From NCBI GenBank assembly GCA_021800035.1, contig JAJYZJ010000012.1, forward strand, positions 1 through 41,995: a stretch of DNA of 41,995 nucleotides. Reading direction: 5' to 3'. The position numbers and the translations under genes are program-made. The notes beneath the pieces were generated by a model. It saw only the letters and a program-made list of their open reading frames with translations, searched no databases and was not told where the DNA came from. Source of the DNA: an archaeon (GTDB taxonomy: Archaea; Thermoproteota; Thermoprotei_A; Marsarchaeales; Marsarchaeaceae). This document shows positions 40,858-41,995 of the stretch, one piece after another. Position 1 is the first letter of the stretch. Each line of letters opens with the position of its first letter.

Positions 40858-41414
40858 TACTGAATCACCTTTTCAACGTGCTTTGACACGCACACCATAC
40901 AGGGTCTTAGAACTACGCCATTCAGTATGTAGCCCTTCCGGAATACCTGCAAAATCTTGCCATCCGGTTCGGGGGATTCAAGAGTCTGCGCCACCTCGTG
41001 ATAGTAGGGGTCAAACGTTTTGCCCAGTGCGTCAATTTCCGATACGCCTTCAGATTGGAGTATTTCTTGCGTTTTGGTCGCGATAAGCTGAAAGCCCTTT
41101 ACCACGGATGGATCCCCTCTTTCGCTTACAAGCTCCAGCGCTGGGTCCATAGCCTCCTTGAGCTCGATTACTTTCTTTAAGATTCGTATGTTCGCAATCT
41201 TCCGTGTTTCGTCGGCTTCTCTGGAAGAGCGCTTCATGAGGTTATCGTAGTCAGCGCGCAAGTATTTTAGCTGATTCAGGAGGTCCTCTACTCTTGACTT
41301 GAGTGACTTGAGATCTTCCTCAACAGCTTCTTCCTCTTCTTCTTTTGTCTCAGGATTCTCTGCTGCCACTTCTTGTTCGTTCGACACTGACTTCAGCTCC
41401 GCTGCGAGCACCAT
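40857..41414 (-). CDS. grpE: Nucleotide exchange factor GrpE
   Basis: Releases ADP from DnaK and acts as a dimer. Of 185 residues, the first 35 are acidic and disordered ([11 protein letters not shown]), followed by the long coiled-coil helix (about 35-95, [22 protein letters not shown]) and the C-terminal beta-wing with [16 protein letters not shown] and [18 protein letters not shown], close to the family signature (GY..g.rvlRpa.V.V). It is first in the operon and its stop overlaps the dnaK ATG. ATG 41414 is preceded by an AT-rich block (41431-41446) with TATA-like sequence about 28 bases upstream. Confidence 0.93.
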   Translation of the reverse strand: MVLAAELKSVSNEQEVAAENPETKEEEEEAVEEDLKSLKSRVEDLLNQLKYLRADYDNLMKRSSREADETRKIANIRILKKVIELKEAMDPALELVSERGDPSVVKGFQLIATKTQEILQSEGVSEIDALGKTFDPYYHEVAQTLESPEPDGKILQVFRKGYILNGVVLRPCMVCVSKHVEKVIQ

Positions 41415-41430
41415 TATCCGCGAAGTAACT

Positions 41431-41446
41431 AATTTAAGGTTAAAGC
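41431..41446 (-). promoter_or_regulatory. Promoter of the grpE-dnaK-dnaJ operon
   Basis: On the minus strand this AT-rich block reads GCTTTAACCTTAAATT. The GCTTTAACC part is about 28 bases before ATG 41414. No palindromic heat-shock operator of the CIRCE type is visible beside it. Confidence 0.4.
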
Positions 41447-41606
41447 GGCAGCTCCTTATTTGCTGCTACACACGTGCGGGCGTCTGTCCCATGTTCCAGC
41501 TAGGCTCTAGCTACAGCCCGCGACAAATCGCATTCTGGGGCTATGCAGCTCGCCGGGCGCTGCCTGACGAGAGGCACTCATAGTTGGGCTTTGGCAGTGC
41601 GCAAAG

Positions 41607-41616
41607 GCTTAAAGTT
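41607..41616 (+). promoter_or_regulatory. TATA-like box of the right-edge transferase
   Basis: GGCTTAAAGT is centred about 33 bases before ATG 41644. An ATG at 41639 is followed immediately by an in-frame stop (ATG AAA TGA), so 41644 is the true start. Confidence 0.4.
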
Positions 41617-41643
41617 TGATATTGAGAGTTGCTGCGTAATGAA

Positions 41644-41995
41644 ATGAAAGCGCTGATACTCGCAGGAGGCTATGGCAAGAGGCTCAGGCCTTACACTGAC
41701 AACACTCCGAAGCCTTTGCTCGAGATATCTGGCAAGCCTATTATTGCTTGGCAGTTCGCCTGGCTGCGCTCAAACGGAATCAATGAGGTAGTGGTTTGCG
41801 CTGGCCACCTAAAGGAGAAATTAATCGAGAAAATCGGGAATGGCTCCCGTTTCGGAATGAAGGTGGGTTACGCAATAGAAGAGGAACCTCTTGGTAAGGG
41901 CGGAGCAATAAAGAATTCCGAACATTTGATCAAGAACGAATCGGAGTTCCTAGTTGTTAACGGGGATGTAATAACCGACGTGCAGCCTGCCAGCA
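41644..41995 (+). CDS. Sugar-1-phosphate nucleotidylyltransferase, cut by right edge
   Basis: The first 117 residues of a nucleotide-sugar pyrophosphorylase (mannose-1-phosphate guanylyltransferase or glucose-1-phosphate thymidylyl/uridylyltransferase type). It starts with the signature KALILAGGYGKRLRPYTDNTPKPLLEI, containing the catalytic Arg and the Lys of the PKP motif, then SGKPIIAWQ, EEEPLGKGGAI and FLVVNGDVIT, whose Asp binds metal. This GxGxR loop is intact, unlike the GlmU-like protein of this window. The end lies outside the window, so whether a hexapeptide domain follows is unknown. It is divergent from grpE with a promoter of its own. Confidence 0.88.
   Translation, partial: MKALILAGGYGKRLRPYTDNTPKPLLEISGKPIIAWQFAWLRSNGINEVVVCAGHLKEKLIEKIGNGSRFGMKVGYAIEEEPLGKGGAIKNSEHLIKNESEFLVVNGDVITDVQPAS

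Noticed and set aside
1-41995. CRISPR array or cas genes
   Set aside because: No regularly spaced direct repeats and no Cas-like proteins were seen; the only related nuclease is TnpB.

Overview
The window looks like a chromosomal segment of a thermophilic archaeon. The evidence is a complete reverse gyrase, TATA-like boxes 28-34 bases upstream of many start codons with almost no leader, heavy use of GTG and TTG starts, few Shine-Dalgarno motifs, and archaeal-type genes (thiolase with a DUF35 partner, RtcB, DnaK/DnaJ/GrpE, an OrfB-only insertion sequence). Reverse gyrase next to a DnaK system, plus succinate dehydrogenase and citrate synthase, suggests a respiring, probably heterotrophic thermophile of an uncultured or less-studied lineage. 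The sequence alone does not let me name the lineage. No rRNA, tRNA or CRISPR array was seen.

Layout. Bases 1-5054 are mostly minus strand: a hemD gene cut by the left edge, guaB, an EamA transporter, a membrane-anchored HtrA protease and two small membrane/secreted proteins of unknown function. A divergent promoter leads to an ornithine cyclodeaminase family gene (5126-6121, +). Next come rtcB, a DUF35 protein and a thiolase (-). Behind a strikingly palindromic divergent region lie a nucleotidyltransferase-fold protein (+) and sufS-sufU (+). Citrate synthase and a CBS protein form a minus-strand pair, followed by hsp20 (+), a UbiB kinase with a small membrane partner (-), a PaaF/PaaG-like pair (-) and a glycerate kinase (-). 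The plus strand then carries sdhA-C-D-B, ilvE, a glycosyltransferase translationally coupled to a second nucleotidyltransferase-domain protein, a gene-poor stretch and two small membrane proteins. From 27443 to 41414 everything is on the minus strand: reverse gyrase, a GlmU-like enzyme, glmS, a small membrane protein, a NagD-type phosphatase, an orphan TnpB element, an M50 protease, and dnaJ, dnaK and grpE (transcribed grpE-dnaK-dnaJ-M50). A sugar-nucleotide transferase begins at 41644 (+) and is cut by the right edge.

How the genes fit together. Citrate synthase and Sdh serve the TCA cycle, and SufS-SufU can supply iron-sulfur clusters such as those in SdhB. The PaaF/PaaG-like pair and thiolase-DUF35 point to acyl-CoA chemistry. 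GlmS and the GlmU-like enzyme make UDP-amino-sugars, with glycosyltransferase and nucleotidyltransferase genes nearby. HtrA, Hsp20, DnaK/J/GrpE, the M50 protease and reverse gyrase form a heat and envelope stress set.

Main corrections to a naive gene call: dnaJ is full length only if it starts at a CTG (38979) with a good ribosome binding site; hemD and the right-edge transferase are real partial genes; sdhA, ilvE, rtcB, the PaaG-like gene and several others start well inside their longest open frames.
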